DNA of 64,000 bases. Origin: Kitasatospora sp. MAP5-34 (GTDB lineage: Bacteria > Actinomycetota > Actinomycetes > Streptomycetales > Streptomycetaceae). The stretch lies in NCBI RefSeq assembly GCF_029894335.1, contig NZ_JARXZC010000035.1:1-64000 (forward strand). The letters run 5' to 3'. Shown here one piece after another: positions 51,449-59,727 of this stretch (position 1 is the first letter of the stretch; each line of letters starts with the position of its first letter). A model generated the notes under the pieces. The model was not told the origin of the DNA. It did no database searches and saw nothing but the letters and a program-made list of their open reading frames with translations. The position numbers were made by a program, and so were the translations under genes.

Positions 51449-52921
51449 TCAAGTACCGGATCGACATTCCGTCAGAGCGGTTCCGGCCGAGCGTACTTCG
51501 GCCAGCAGCAGTTCGAGGTCGGCCTCGGTGGCGGAGGCGTTCAGCAGGCAGGCCCGGAGCATCTCCCGGCCCTCGAACAGCGCGCCCGTGACGAACACCC
51601 TGCCGCGCAGCTGCACCGCCACCGGCAGCTCCCGGTTGACAGCGTTCACGGTCTCCTCGTCCGCGCCGGCCGGCCGCAGGCGGAAGGCGACGATGGAGGT
51701 CCGGACCGGCGCGAGCAGCTCCAAGTCGGGCGCGGCGTCGACCAGTTCGCCGAGCCGTCGGGCCAGTGCGGTGCACCGGGCGATGTCGGCGGCGAGGCCG
51801 TCCCGGCCCCGGTGGGCGATGGTCGCCCAGACCTTCAGCGAGCGGAACGGGCGGGTCTGCTCCAGGCCGTACTCGGAGAACCACCCGAGCGCGCCCGCCG
51901 CCTCGTCGCGCAGGTAGGAGGGGACGAGGCTGAAGGTGCCGCGCAGCTCGTCGGTGTCGCGGACCAGCGCGCACCCGCAGTCGACGGGCACCCCGAGCCA
52001 CTTGTGCGGGTCCAGCGCGAGCGAGTCGGCGCGGTCCATCCCGGCGTACCGGTGGGCGATGACCGGGTCCAGCACGCCGAAGGCGCCGTACGCGCCGTCC
52101 ACGTGCAGCCAGAGCCGCTCTGCGGCGCAGAGGTCGGCGATCGGGTCGAAGGCGTCCACCGCGCCGGTGCCGACCGTGCCGGCCGAGGCGACGACCAGGA
52201 AGGGCAGCAGCCCGGCGGCGCGGTCCTCGGCGACGACGGCGGCCAGCGCGGTGACGTCGAGGCGGCCGTCGGAGTCGCTGCCGACGGTCCGCAGGTGCCT
52301 GCTGCCCAGTCCGAGCAGCTCGACCGCCTTGCGGACGCAGGAGTGCGTCTCGGCGGTGGCGTACGTGACCAGGGGCGGCAGGGCTGTGAGGCCCTGCTCG
52401 CGAATGTCCACGCCGGCCAGCCGGGCGGCGCGGGTCCGGGCGGCGGCGAGGCAGAGGATGGTGGCCATCGAGGTGCCGGAGGTGAGGATGCCGCCGCCGG
52501 GCGGGTGCGGGAAGCCGACCAGCTCGGCGATCCAGCGGACCACGGCCCGCTCCAGGTGGACGTCCGCGTGGTCGCCGCCGGCCGAGCTGGGGTTCATCGC
52601 GGCGGCGGCCAGGGTGGCGAGCACCCCGGCGGGGGCAGGGGCGGAGTTGACCCAGCCGAAGAAGCGCGGGTGGCCGTTGCCCATCGGCGCGGGCAGCACC
52701 TCGGCGGCGATCACGTCCAGCAGCCCGGCCAGCGGCGTGCCGTCGGCCGGCAGCGGCGCGTCCAGCAGCGCCTGCCGCACGGCGGGGTCCGTCGGCTGCC
52801 AGACCGGGCGCCCGGGGAGCGCGTCGAGGTAGTCGGAGACCAGCTCGGCGGTGGTGTGGGCGGCGCTGCGGAAGTCGTCGGGGGCAGCGGAGGGGGCAGA
52901 CGAGGGGGAGGAGGCGCTCAT
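51449..52921 (-). CDS. PLP-dependent group II decarboxylase (aromatic-L-amino-acid decarboxylase-like)
   Basis: The protein has 490 residues from the ATG at 52921. The frame is open slightly further upstream. Family landmarks are NGHPRFFGWVNSAPAPAGVL, GILTSGTSMATILCLAAAR (phosphate binding), LWLHVDGAYGAFGVLD (cofactor Asp) and LALDPHKWLGVPVDCG (PLP Lys). It decarboxylates an amino acid, probably aromatic, to an amine. The gene starts 63 nt after the LanM gene on the same strand, so the two are probably co-transcribed. The significance of that pairing is discussed in the findings. Confidence 0.93.
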   Translation of the reverse strand: MSASSPSSAPSAAPDDFRSAAHTTAELVSDYLDALPGRPVWQPTDPAVRQALLDAPLPADGTPLAGLLDVIAAEVLPAPMGNGHPRFFGWVNSAPAPAGVLATLAAAAMNPSSAGGDHADVHLERAVVRWIAELVGFPHPPGGGILTSGTSMATILCLAAARTRAARLAGVDIREQGLTALPPLVTYATAETHSCVRKAVELLGLGSRHLRTVGSDSDGRLDVTALAAVVAEDRAAGLLPFLVVASAGTVGTGAVDAFDPIADLCAAERLWLHVDGAYGAFGVLDPVIAHRYAGMDRADSLALDPHKWLGVPVDCGCALVRDTDELRGTFSLVPSYLRDEAAGALGWFSEYGLEQTRPFRSLKVWATIAHRGRDGLAADIARCTALARRLGELVDAAPDLELLAPVRTSIVAFRLRPAGADEETVNAVNRELPVAVQLRGRVFVTGALFEGREMLRACLLNASATEADLELLLAEVRSAGTALTECRSGT

Positions 52922-52984
52922 GGTGCTGCTCCAGCGGTGTCGGCCGGGGGCGCGGCGTCCTCGGCGCACCGGATTGGCCTGATC

Positions 52985-55903
52985 CTAGAGCGTCCCCCGG
53001 TCCGCTCGGAGGCCGGAGTCCAATCGGAGGACCGAAGGGACCTGGTCGGCGAAACCGATTCGGAGCAGCCCGTACCCGATACCGGCCAGCCCGTACAGCA
53101 GACCGGGGTCGGCGAGGCCGCCGGGCGTCCCGCAGTGCGGGCCCTCCTGTTCGAGGACGGCCAGCAGCGCACCGGCCCGTTCGGTCGTCCCGGCGGCGTC
53201 CCCGAGCGAATCCAGGACGCCCAGTTCGCCGTGGCAGAGGCTGTGGTCGGCCAGCGGTCCGGTCCGCAGGACCGTCCCGACGGCCCGCTCCGCGAAGGCC
53301 GCGAGCCGGGGGTCGGCCAGCGCGGCCGGGCTGTCGGTGACGGCCAGGGCGAGCCCCGGCAGCCCCTCGCACCAGGAGAAGCCCGTCGCGGAGGCAGTGG
53401 CGGCCCGGCCGGTCGTCGCGCTGTGCAGTGCCGCCAGCCCGGCCCGCTCGTACTGCGCGCCGCCGCCGGCCGCCGCGTACCTGAGCAGGGCCCAGCCGGC
53501 CCCGGCCGGTCCGGCGGCGAAGCCGGGCCCGCCGGGCAGCGGCTCCCTGGTGAGCCGTTCCGCGCACAGCCCGGCACCCCGCCAGGCCGTGGCGGAGCCG
53601 GTGGACCGGTGTACGGCGAGCAGCGCCGCGAGACCCCCGGCGGCTCCGGCCAGCAGGCCGGACTCGTGCTCCGCCTCGGCCGCCGCGACGGCCAGTTCCG
53701 TCGCCGGGTCGATCCAGCTGCGGACCTCGGCGTCGTCGAGGGCCGCAGCCGTCTCGGTGAGTCCGTAGAGGACACCACCGAGGCCGGCGAAGCCGCCCGA
53801 GCCGAGATCGCCGAGGTCGGCACGGTTCTCGGCGAATCCGGAGAGCAGGTCCGGCACCGGCCGCAGCGAGGCGCGGGCCACCTCGGCGTACGAGTCCGCG
53901 CCGGTGAGCCGGGCCAGCCGGGCGAGGAACAGGGCCGTACCGGTGTAGCCGCTGCCCAGATCGGCGCCGAGCGGCCGGAGCCGCCAGTACCGGTCGCCGA
54001 GCAGTTCGAGGCCGAGCCAGTTGGCCCGGGCGGGAGACCTAGGGCGGCGGCTGCGGTGTGCCAGCTCGACGAGTCGGTCGCCGATGCGGCGGGCGGCGGC
54101 GAGCAGCCGCTCCTGGTCCGGGGCCGGCCCGCCGGCTCCCCGGGGGGAGACGAGGCCCGTCCCGTGCGCGGGCCCGGTGGCCCGGCCCGCCATCGCGGCC
54201 CGGATGATCCACTCCTGGGCGGCGCGGTCCGCCGGGCCCATCGCGCCGACCTTGGCGCAGGCGCGGGACAGGCCCGACCGGTCCAGCGCGCCGGGTATCC
54301 GGCGTCCCGTGCCGTTCCAGAGGTCCACCGAGCCCGGCCGCGCCGAGAAGAGGGGGACGTCCCCGGCCCACAGTTCGGCGAGTTCGTGGTCGACCAGCCC
54401 GGGTCGGCCGCCGGCGCCGAGTTGGTCCGTCCGCAGCAGGCCGAGGATCTCGTCCCGGTCCGCCGCGTCCCGCATGAGATCGGGGTGGGTGGACTCGTCG
54501 AGCAGGGTCGCGTACACCTGGGTGGCCCGGGGGACCACCCGGACCGCGTCGTCGGCGAACCGTCGCAGCAGGCCCTGCGGGCCGGTCAGGTCGTCCCGGT
54601 GGTCGGTGACTGCCTGGTACCCGGCCCGGAAACCGGCTGCCAGCGACTCGGTGTACCTCGCCGGATCGGCGTCCCGCCCGTCGAGCCTGGGCCGGTTCGA
54701 CGCCCCCGACGTGCTGCCCGTCCGGCGGACGGCGTGCATCTCGTCGGTCCCGGACGCCTCCCAGCACAGCCTCTCGAACGGCGAACGGGCCCCCGCGTCG
54801 CCACCGAGACCCGAGGCGTCCAGCGCCGCTTCGTCACCGATCAGCAGGTACGGCAGCAGACCGATCCGATGGACCGACGCGGCCAGCGCGAGCAGGGCGG
54901 GGTCCGGGTCGGTCTCGGCGGGCGCGGGCGGGTGGAAGAGCGTCTCGGCGTCGACCAGGACGGGTTCGTCCCCGTGCGCGATCAGGTTCTCCAGGTGCAG
55001 GTCGGTGCCGTCCAGCGCGTGCATCAGGGCCAGCAGAGCGCCCTGGCGCCGGTAGAAGCGGTCCAGCTGCTCCTCCGTCGTACAGGGCGCCGCCGGGACG
55101 AACTCCAGCCAGCCGTAGCCGTCCCCGGCCAGCAGCGCCGGGAGGCGCAGCGCGGGTGAGCCGGACCGGGGGTTGTACCAGTCGATCAGCTCGGCGAGAT
55201 GACGGTGGACGGTGAGCGGGCGCGGTTTGTACACCACGCGGGACCCGTCGGCGAACCGCAGGATCGCGACGCTGCGGCCGCCGCCGTGGGTGTCGCCGAC
55301 GGCGGTGTCGACCGCGACCAGCGGGCCGGGGTCCTGTGCGGCGAGCAGGGCCCTGACCAGGTCGGCGCGGTCGGCGGCGAACCGGCCGAGCAGCTCGGTC
55401 AGGGCCTCGGCGGCGGACAGGCAGCTCCGGCCCAGCAGCCGGGCCAGCACCGGGTACTCGGTGAGCAGCGCGGACAGGCCGTGGCGCCGGGAGGTGACGG
55501 CGAGGAAGTCGCGGAAGCGGGCCGACGGGGTGTCACCGGAGAGCCGGCCCTCGACCCGGGCCACGTTGAGCTCCAGGACGAGGGTACGGGCGGCGGTCCG
55601 GCCCAGGGCGGCCGCCAGTCGATCGGTGAACTCCGACCGGATCGAGGGGTCGGTGCTGCTCGGCAGCCTCGCGCCAGCCGCCTCGGCGAACGGCGCGAGC
55701 AGCCGGGCGAAGCCGGTCGTCCCCGGCCACTCCGTACGGTCCGTCAGGTCCGCACGGGGACCGGACGGCACGGCCGCCAGCACCTGCTCCACGAACGCGG
55801 CCCACTCAGGCCGCCGCTCGCAGGGCAGCTCGGCTGCGGGCAGGCCCCGCAGCCACCAGCTCTCGGGCGCTGCGGCGGCGGTGCGTGTGGTTGTGGTGAT
55901 CAC
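52985..55903 (-). CDS. Class II lanthipeptide synthetase (LanM-type), apparently orphan
   Basis: The protein has 972 residues from the GTG at 55903. The frame is open to 57133, but that is a shadow of the upstream gene. The N-terminal dehydratase has VYKPRPLTVHRHL (Lys226), DGTDLHLENLIAHG (kinase-like catalytic DxHxEN at 301-306) and PVLVDAETLFHP (metal Asp318). The C-terminal cyclase begins near 610 and carries the zinc ligands Cys845 (SWCEGLPG) and Cys890-His891 (SLCHGELG), with HCGTPGG near the end. LanM enzymes dehydrate Ser/Thr and close thioether rings on a precursor peptide. No precursor-like ORF is visible nearby. There is no strong ribosome binding site, so the start is uncertain. 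Confidence 0.92.
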   Translation of the reverse strand: MITTTTRTAAAAPESWWLRGLPAAELPCERRPEWAAFVEQVLAAVPSGPRADLTDRTEWPGTTGFARLLAPFAEAAGARLPSSTDPSIRSEFTDRLAAALGRTAARTLVLELNVARVEGRLSGDTPSARFRDFLAVTSRRHGLSALLTEYPVLARLLGRSCLSAAEALTELLGRFAADRADLVRALLAAQDPGPLVAVDTAVGDTHGGGRSVAILRFADGSRVVYKPRPLTVHRHLAELIDWYNPRSGSPALRLPALLAGDGYGWLEFVPAAPCTTEEQLDRFYRRQGALLALMHALDGTDLHLENLIAHGDEPVLVDAETLFHPPAPAETDPDPALLALAASVHRIGLLPYLLIGDEAALDASGLGGDAGARSPFERLCWEASGTDEMHAVRRTGSTSGASNRPRLDGRDADPARYTESLAAGFRAGYQAVTDHRDDLTGPQGLLRRFADDAVRVVPRATQVYATLLDESTHPDLMRDAADRDEILGLLRTDQLGAGGRPGLVDHELAELWAGDVPLFSARPGSVDLWNGTGRRIPGALDRSGLSRACAKVGAMGPADRAAQEWIIRAAMAGRATGPAHGTGLVSPRGAGGPAPDQERLLAAARRIGDRLVELAHRSRRPRSPARANWLGLELLGDRYWRLRPLGADLGSGYTGTALFLARLARLTGADSYAEVARASLRPVPDLLSGFAENRADLGDLGSGGFAGLGGVLYGLTETAAALDDAEVRSWIDPATELAVAAAEAEHESGLLAGAAGGLAALLAVHRSTGSATAWRGAGLCAERLTREPLPGGPGFAAGPAGAGWALLRYAAAGGGAQYERAGLAALHSATTGRAATASATGFSWCEGLPGLALAVTDSPAALADPRLAAFAERAVGTVLRTGPLADHSLCHGELGVLDSLGDAAGTTERAGALLAVLEQEGPHCGTPGGLADPGLLYGLAGIGYGLLRIGFADQVPSVLRLDSGLRADRGTL

Positions 55904-55968
55904 AGCGCAGAGCGTGTCATTCGGCGTCCGGCGGTACAAGGGACAAGCTCTGGCTGCCCGTTCCGCTG

Positions 55969-57066
55969 TCAGTCCAGGCTGTTGGAGAGCCCGCCCGCTG
56001 TCCGGCAGTAGCCCGCGATCTCCGGGTTGGTGATCTGGGAGCAGAGCCGGGCCGGCGCGCCGGGATCGGTGAAGTTGACCGTGTAGTAGCTCATCAGACC
56101 GGAGGTGCAGGCCTGCCGGTGCTTGGCGTCGGCGCCGGTGGCGCACTGGTCGGCGGCCCAGTTCACCCGGTCCAGGTTGTACTTCATGGTGCGTGAGCCG
56201 ACGCCCCGGCTGCAGTCGATGTCGCCGCCGGTGGGCTGGGCGGCCAGGCACCACTTGAGGGCGCCCGCGAAGACCTCGGGGTGGGCGGCGTAGTCGTGCG
56301 AGCTCAGGTAGAAGGTCGGGGCGTAGAAGTAGCAGGCCGACTGGAAGAGCGGAGGCTGCTCCGGGCACGGGTACAGCGGTTCGGCGGCCAGCTTGTCGGC
56401 GGGCAGGTTGGCCTTGGCCTTCTCGTCCTCCTCGTCCGGGCCGAAGAGCTGCATGAACAGGCCCTCGGAGCAGGTGATCCGCCGGCTGTCGGTGGGGAAC
56501 TTGTTGCAGAGATCGCGGGCCTTCGCCACGTCCTGTTTGGCGACGAACATGGTGCCGTGGCCGACGCCGTGGATGCACGGGCCCTTGTTGGCGGGCGCGC
56601 AGAGCTTCAGCAGGTCCGACTCCGGGTCCTTGGAGGCGTTGAGCATCTCCTCGACGGCGCCGTGCAGGTAGCCCGCCGCGCAGGTCTCGTGCGGGAAGGA
56701 GATGACCTTCTCGAAGTCCTCGTGGTAGCGCTTGACGGCGGCGTGGCCGAGTTCGTGCGCGATCGGGTGGCAGAACCGGACGGTGTAGGGCTGCTTCTTG
56801 GTGATGCGGTCCAGGTCCGCCAGGGCCACGCCCGGGTCGGTGGCGTCCATCTCGGCCATCAGCTTGTTGCGCAGGGTACTGCGCGTCCACACCGCAGGAT
56901 CGCCGGTCGGGGTGGCGGAGGCGCTCCGGGCGGCCGTCCGGGCGGCCGGGGCGGACCCCGCCGAGGGGGCGTTCCCCGGTGGGGTCCACCGGGTCACCGT
57001 CGCCGCCCCGAGCCCGAGGATGCCGAGCAGGGCGGCGGCGATGATCGCGAAGACTCGCGGTTGCAT
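55969..57066 (-). CDS. Membrane-anchored Cys/His-rich extracellular protein with HELGH motif
   Basis: The 365-residue protein begins with a signal or anchor helix (VFAIIAAALLGILGLGAATV) and an Ala/Ser/Pro linker to about residue 60. The mature part has about 15 Cys. Repeated Cys-centred motifs are FCHPIAHELGHAAVKR (HExxH at 104-108), CAAGYLHGAVEE, CIHGVGHGTMF, CSEGLFMQ, CSRGVGSR and CTSGLMSYY. HELGH could be a zinc-protease active site. The recurring CxxG(x)HG pattern instead suggests degenerate disulfide-stabilised or metal-binding helical repeats. I know no characterised homologue. The LanM gene starts 65 nt downstream on the same strand, which suggests an operon. A perfect inverted repeat lies 40 nt upstream of its ATG. 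Confidence 0.85.
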   Translation of the reverse strand: MQPRVFAIIAAALLGILGLGAATVTRWTPPGNAPSAGSAPAARTAARSASATPTGDPAVWTRSTLRNKLMAEMDATDPGVALADLDRITKKQPYTVRFCHPIAHELGHAAVKRYHEDFEKVISFPHETCAAGYLHGAVEEMLNASKDPESDLLKLCAPANKGPCIHGVGHGTMFVAKQDVAKARDLCNKFPTDSRRITCSEGLFMQLFGPDEEDEKAKANLPADKLAAEPLYPCPEQPPLFQSACYFYAPTFYLSSHDYAAHPEVFAGALKWCLAAQPTGGDIDCSRGVGSRTMKYNLDRVNWAADQCATGADAKHRQACTSGLMSYYTVNFTDPGAPARLCSQITNPEIAGYCRTAGGLSNSLD

Positions 57067-57373
57067 GACGGTGGTCCCCCGACAGTTCGCTTCGGATGGG
57101 TGTTGGACCGGCCGGCAATTGGGGGCGTCGCACCCGCCCCCAATTGCCGGCCGGTCTTACTTCCCATCCTGGCGGTTTCGGGTCGAAATGCGCGGTCTGT
57201 GACCGCCATCCGGGAAGTGTCGGGTCCGCTGCGCGGTCGCCGGCCTGGTCAACGAAGCGGGCGGCTCCCGGTCACCGGTCGTACACCTACCGAGGTCGCC
57301 CCGGAGTGACCGCCGGCCGGCCGCGAGCGGGTGCCCAGGGGGCATCCGGTCCCGGCCGGCCGGCGGAGCGGCC
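57067..57373. other. Intergenic region containing a long perfect inverted repeat
   Basis: These 307 bases lie between the asnB stop and the secreted-protein gene, both minus strand. They hold no supported ORF. Short open frames here are Arg/Pro-rich and do not look like lanthipeptide precursors. The striking content is the inverted repeat at 57106-57156. Confidence 0.6.
57106..57156. promoter_or_regulatory. 22-bp perfect inverted repeat (operator, attenuator or terminator)
   Basis: The left arm, beginning GACCGGCCGGCAATTG and ending GGGGCG (57106-57127), is matched exactly by the right arm (57135-57156) around a 7-nt loop TCGCACC. Each arm contains CAATTG and CCGGCCGG, themselves palindromes. 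The structure is 40 nt upstream of the secreted-protein ATG and 218 nt beyond asnB. There is no U-run. Its closeness to the downstream ATG makes an attenuator or operator as plausible as an asnB terminator. Confidence 0.7.
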
Positions 57374-59224
57374 TCAGATCTGCAGCGACACGTTGTAGTC
57401 GCGGAGCCAGGCGTCCAGGTCGAGGGCGACCTCGATGCCGAGGCGGGCCGCCTGCGGGTCGGCGTCCGGGGTGAGCGCGTCGGCGACCGTCCGGGCGTTG
57501 AGCAGGCCGTGCACCGGGGAGTCCGGTTGGCCGGCCAGGGCGGCCAGCTCGCTCTGCAGGATGCGGGCGTAGCCCGGGTCCTGGGTGCTCGGGTACGGGC
57601 TCTTGACCCGGTCGGCCACGGCGGCGGGCAGCACGTCGCGGACGGCGGCGCGCAGCAGGCTCTTCTCCCGCCCGTCGAAGGTCTTCATCGACCACGGCGT
57701 GTTGAAGACGTACTGCACCAGTCGGTGGTCGCAGAACGGCACCCGGACCTCCAGCCCGGAGGCCATGCTCAGCCGGTCCTTGCGGTCCAGCAGGATCCGG
57801 ACGAACCGGGTCAGGTTGACGTAGCTGAGCTCGCGCATCCGGCGCTCGACCGGGTCGACCCCCTCCAGGTACGGCACCTCGGCGATCGCCTCGTGGTAGC
57901 GGTCGGCCTGGTAGCCCGGCAGGTCGAGCTTGGCGAGCAGGTCGGGGGAGAGCAGCCCCTCGCGCGGGGCGATGCCGGGGCCGGCCAGCGAGGTCATCGC
58001 CGCCACCCACGGGAACGCCTGGGTGGCGACGGCCTCCGGGTCGTGGAACCAGCGGTAGCCGCCGAAGAGTTCGTCCGCCGACTCGCCCGAGAGCGCCACC
58101 GTGGAGTGCTGCCGGATGCCCTTGAAGAGCAGCAGCATCGAGGTGTCCATGTCGCCGAAGCCGGTCGGCAGGTCGCGCGCGTGCAGCACGGCGCGGCGGT
58201 ACTCGGGTGCCATCAGCGAGGCGGCGTCCAGCTCGATGGTGCTGTGGTCGGCGCCGACGTGGTCGGCCAGCAGCCGGGCGAACGGCCCGTCCGGGGTGCC
58301 GCGCAGCTCGTCGGGGCGGAAGTTCTCGGTCTGGCCGGGGAAGTCGACGTCGAAGGAGCGCACCGCGCCGTGGCCGCCCTCCCGCAGGCTCTTGGCGGCC
58401 AGCGCGGTGATCGCGCTGGAGTCCAGCCCGCCGGAGAGCAGCGAGCAGAGCGGGACGTCGGAGATCAGCTGGCGCTGCACGATGTCGTCCAGCAGCGAGC
58501 GGATGGTGGCGATGGTGGTGTCGAGGTCGTCGGTGTGCTCCCGGGCCTCCAGGGCCCAGTACCGGTGCTTGGTCAGCCCCTCGCGGCGGACCCGGACGAG
58601 GTGTCCGGGCTCGACCTCCGCCAGGCCGCGGTAGATCGCGTGGCCGGGTGTCTTGGTCATGGCGAGCAGTTCGCGCAGCCCGTCCAGGTCGACGCTGGCC
58701 GGTACGTCCGGGTGGGCGAGGACGGCCTTGGCCTCGGAGCCGAAGAGCACGCCGTCCGGCGTCCGGTAGTAGTAGAGCGGCTTGACGCCCATCCGGTCGC
58801 GGACCAGCAGCAGCTCCTCGGCGCGGGCGTCCCAGATCGCGAAGGCGAACATGCCGTTCAGCCGGTCGACGAAGCTGCGGCCCCACTCGAGGTAGGCGTG
58901 CAGCACGACCTCGGTGTCGCTCCTGGTGCGGAAGCGGTGCCCGGCGGCTTCCAGCTCGGTGCGCAGCTCCTGGTAGTTGTAGACCTCACCGGTGTAGGTG
59001 AGGGAGGCCAGCAGACGGCCGTCCTCCTCGACGATCATCGGCTGCTTGCCGCCGTCGAGGTCGATCACGGCGAGCCGTCGGTGGCCCAGTGCGGCGTGCG
59101 GCTGGAGGTGCACACCGCCCGCGTCCGGGCCCCGGCAGGCCATCGTCTCCGTCATCAGGTCGAGTGTCCTGCGCTCGTTGGTCAGATCGCGATCGAATGC
59201 GACCCAGCCCGTCAGTCCGCACAT
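57374..59224 (-). CDS. asnB: Glutamine-hydrolysing asparagine synthetase
   Basis: The protein has 616 residues from the ATG at 59224, giving MCGLTGWVAF with the required N-terminal Cys2 after Met removal. The glutaminase domain (to about 200) has RRLAVIDLDGGKQPM, GEVYNYQELR and FAIWDARAEELLLVRDRMG. The synthetase domain has the pyrophosphate motif LLSGGLDSSAI, SGESADELFGGY and DRKDRLSMASGLEVRVPF. It makes asparagine from aspartate, glutamine and ATP. Similar AsnB paralogues also amidate antibiotics, but nothing here requires that. It is divergent from the small gene and glmS. Confidence 0.94.
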   Translation of the reverse strand: MCGLTGWVAFDRDLTNERRTLDLMTETMACRGPDAGGVHLQPHAALGHRRLAVIDLDGGKQPMIVEEDGRLLASLTYTGEVYNYQELRTELEAAGHRFRTRSDTEVVLHAYLEWGRSFVDRLNGMFAFAIWDARAEELLLVRDRMGVKPLYYYRTPDGVLFGSEAKAVLAHPDVPASVDLDGLRELLAMTKTPGHAIYRGLAEVEPGHLVRVRREGLTKHRYWALEAREHTDDLDTTIATIRSLLDDIVQRQLISDVPLCSLLSGGLDSSAITALAAKSLREGGHGAVRSFDVDFPGQTENFRPDELRGTPDGPFARLLADHVGADHSTIELDAASLMAPEYRRAVLHARDLPTGFGDMDTSMLLLFKGIRQHSTVALSGESADELFGGYRWFHDPEAVATQAFPWVAAMTSLAGPGIAPREGLLSPDLLAKLDLPGYQADRYHEAIAEVPYLEGVDPVERRMRELSYVNLTRFVRILLDRKDRLSMASGLEVRVPFCDHRLVQYVFNTPWSMKTFDGREKSLLRAAVRDVLPAAVADRVKSPYPSTQDPGYARILQSELAALAGQPDSPVHGLLNARTVADALTPDADPQAARLGIEVALDLDAWLRDYNVSLQI

Positions 59225-59375
59225 GTAATAGCCCCCAGCATCTCGTTTGTGTGTCGATATGATCACGCTACGCGCCGGTAGGGTGGAGATCAAGAGGGCC
59301 GAATGCCGCAATCCGTGCCCGATTTCGGGCAGGATTCTTGGATTTCTGCTGGCGCGGCGCCTAGAGTCCCCTCTC

Positions 59376-59651
59376 GTGTCCGCCTCACCGCACCCTCACG
59401 AAGACCTGCTCGCCCACCTCACCCGCATCAGCCCGCTCGGGCCCCGGGAGGCGGCGCGGGTGGTCGCGGAGGTGCTGGCGTACTTCGCCGAACCGACCGA
59501 GGAGTACGTCCGCCGCCGCCACGGCGAGCTGCAGGCACGCGGCCTCACCAACGAGAAGATCTTCGCCCGGATCGGCACCGAACTCGCCGCCCGCCGGGTC
59601 GCCGCACCGGTCCTGTCCACCCGCCAGCTGCGCCGGATCGTCTACGGCTGA
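59376..59651 (+). CDS. Small hypothetical protein upstream of glmS
   Basis: The protein has 91 residues from the GTG at 59376 (SASPHPHEDLLAHLTRISPL). The frame is open to 59247, but the upstream part is AT-richer promoter-like DNA. The sequence is helical and charged (AARVVAEVLAYFAEPTEEYV, then RRRHGELQARGLTNEKIF) with no Cys, signal or membrane helix. Its RARG-type helix and conserved TNEKIFARI suggest a small nucleic-acid- or protein-binding protein. No function is known to me. It is 76 nt upstream of glmS on the same strand. Confidence 0.7.
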   Translation: MSASPHPHEDLLAHLTRISPLGPREAARVVAEVLAYFAEPTEEYVRRRHGELQARGLTNEKIFARIGTELAARRVAAPVLSTRQLRRIVYG

Positions 59652-59727
59652 GCGGTCCCGGCCGGCTTGACCCATGCCCGATCCGTATGAAGAACCGCCT
59701 GTACGAAGACCTGAAGGAGCCCCACCC

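Noticed and set aside
51812..55159. 1115-codon plus-strand frame opposite LanM and the decarboxylase
   Set aside because: Translation is repetitive Gly/Arg/Val/Gln-rich sequence without motifs, while both minus-strand genes show catalytic residues.
55904..57133. N-terminal extension of the LanM frame to 57133
   Set aside because: This part is a frame-shifted shadow of the secreted Cys-rich protein and has no LanM sequence before the GTG at 55903.
57157..57345. 62-codon minus-strand ORF considered as a lanthipeptide precursor
   Set aside because: It has a single Cys, no leader-like acidic helix and no GG/GA cleavage site, and is dominated by Arg and Pro.
57374..59224. Asparagine synthetase considered as a lasso-peptide cyclase
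   Set aside because: It keeps the N-terminal Cys2 glutaminase domain and full AsnB length, and no lasso protease or RRE gene is nearby.
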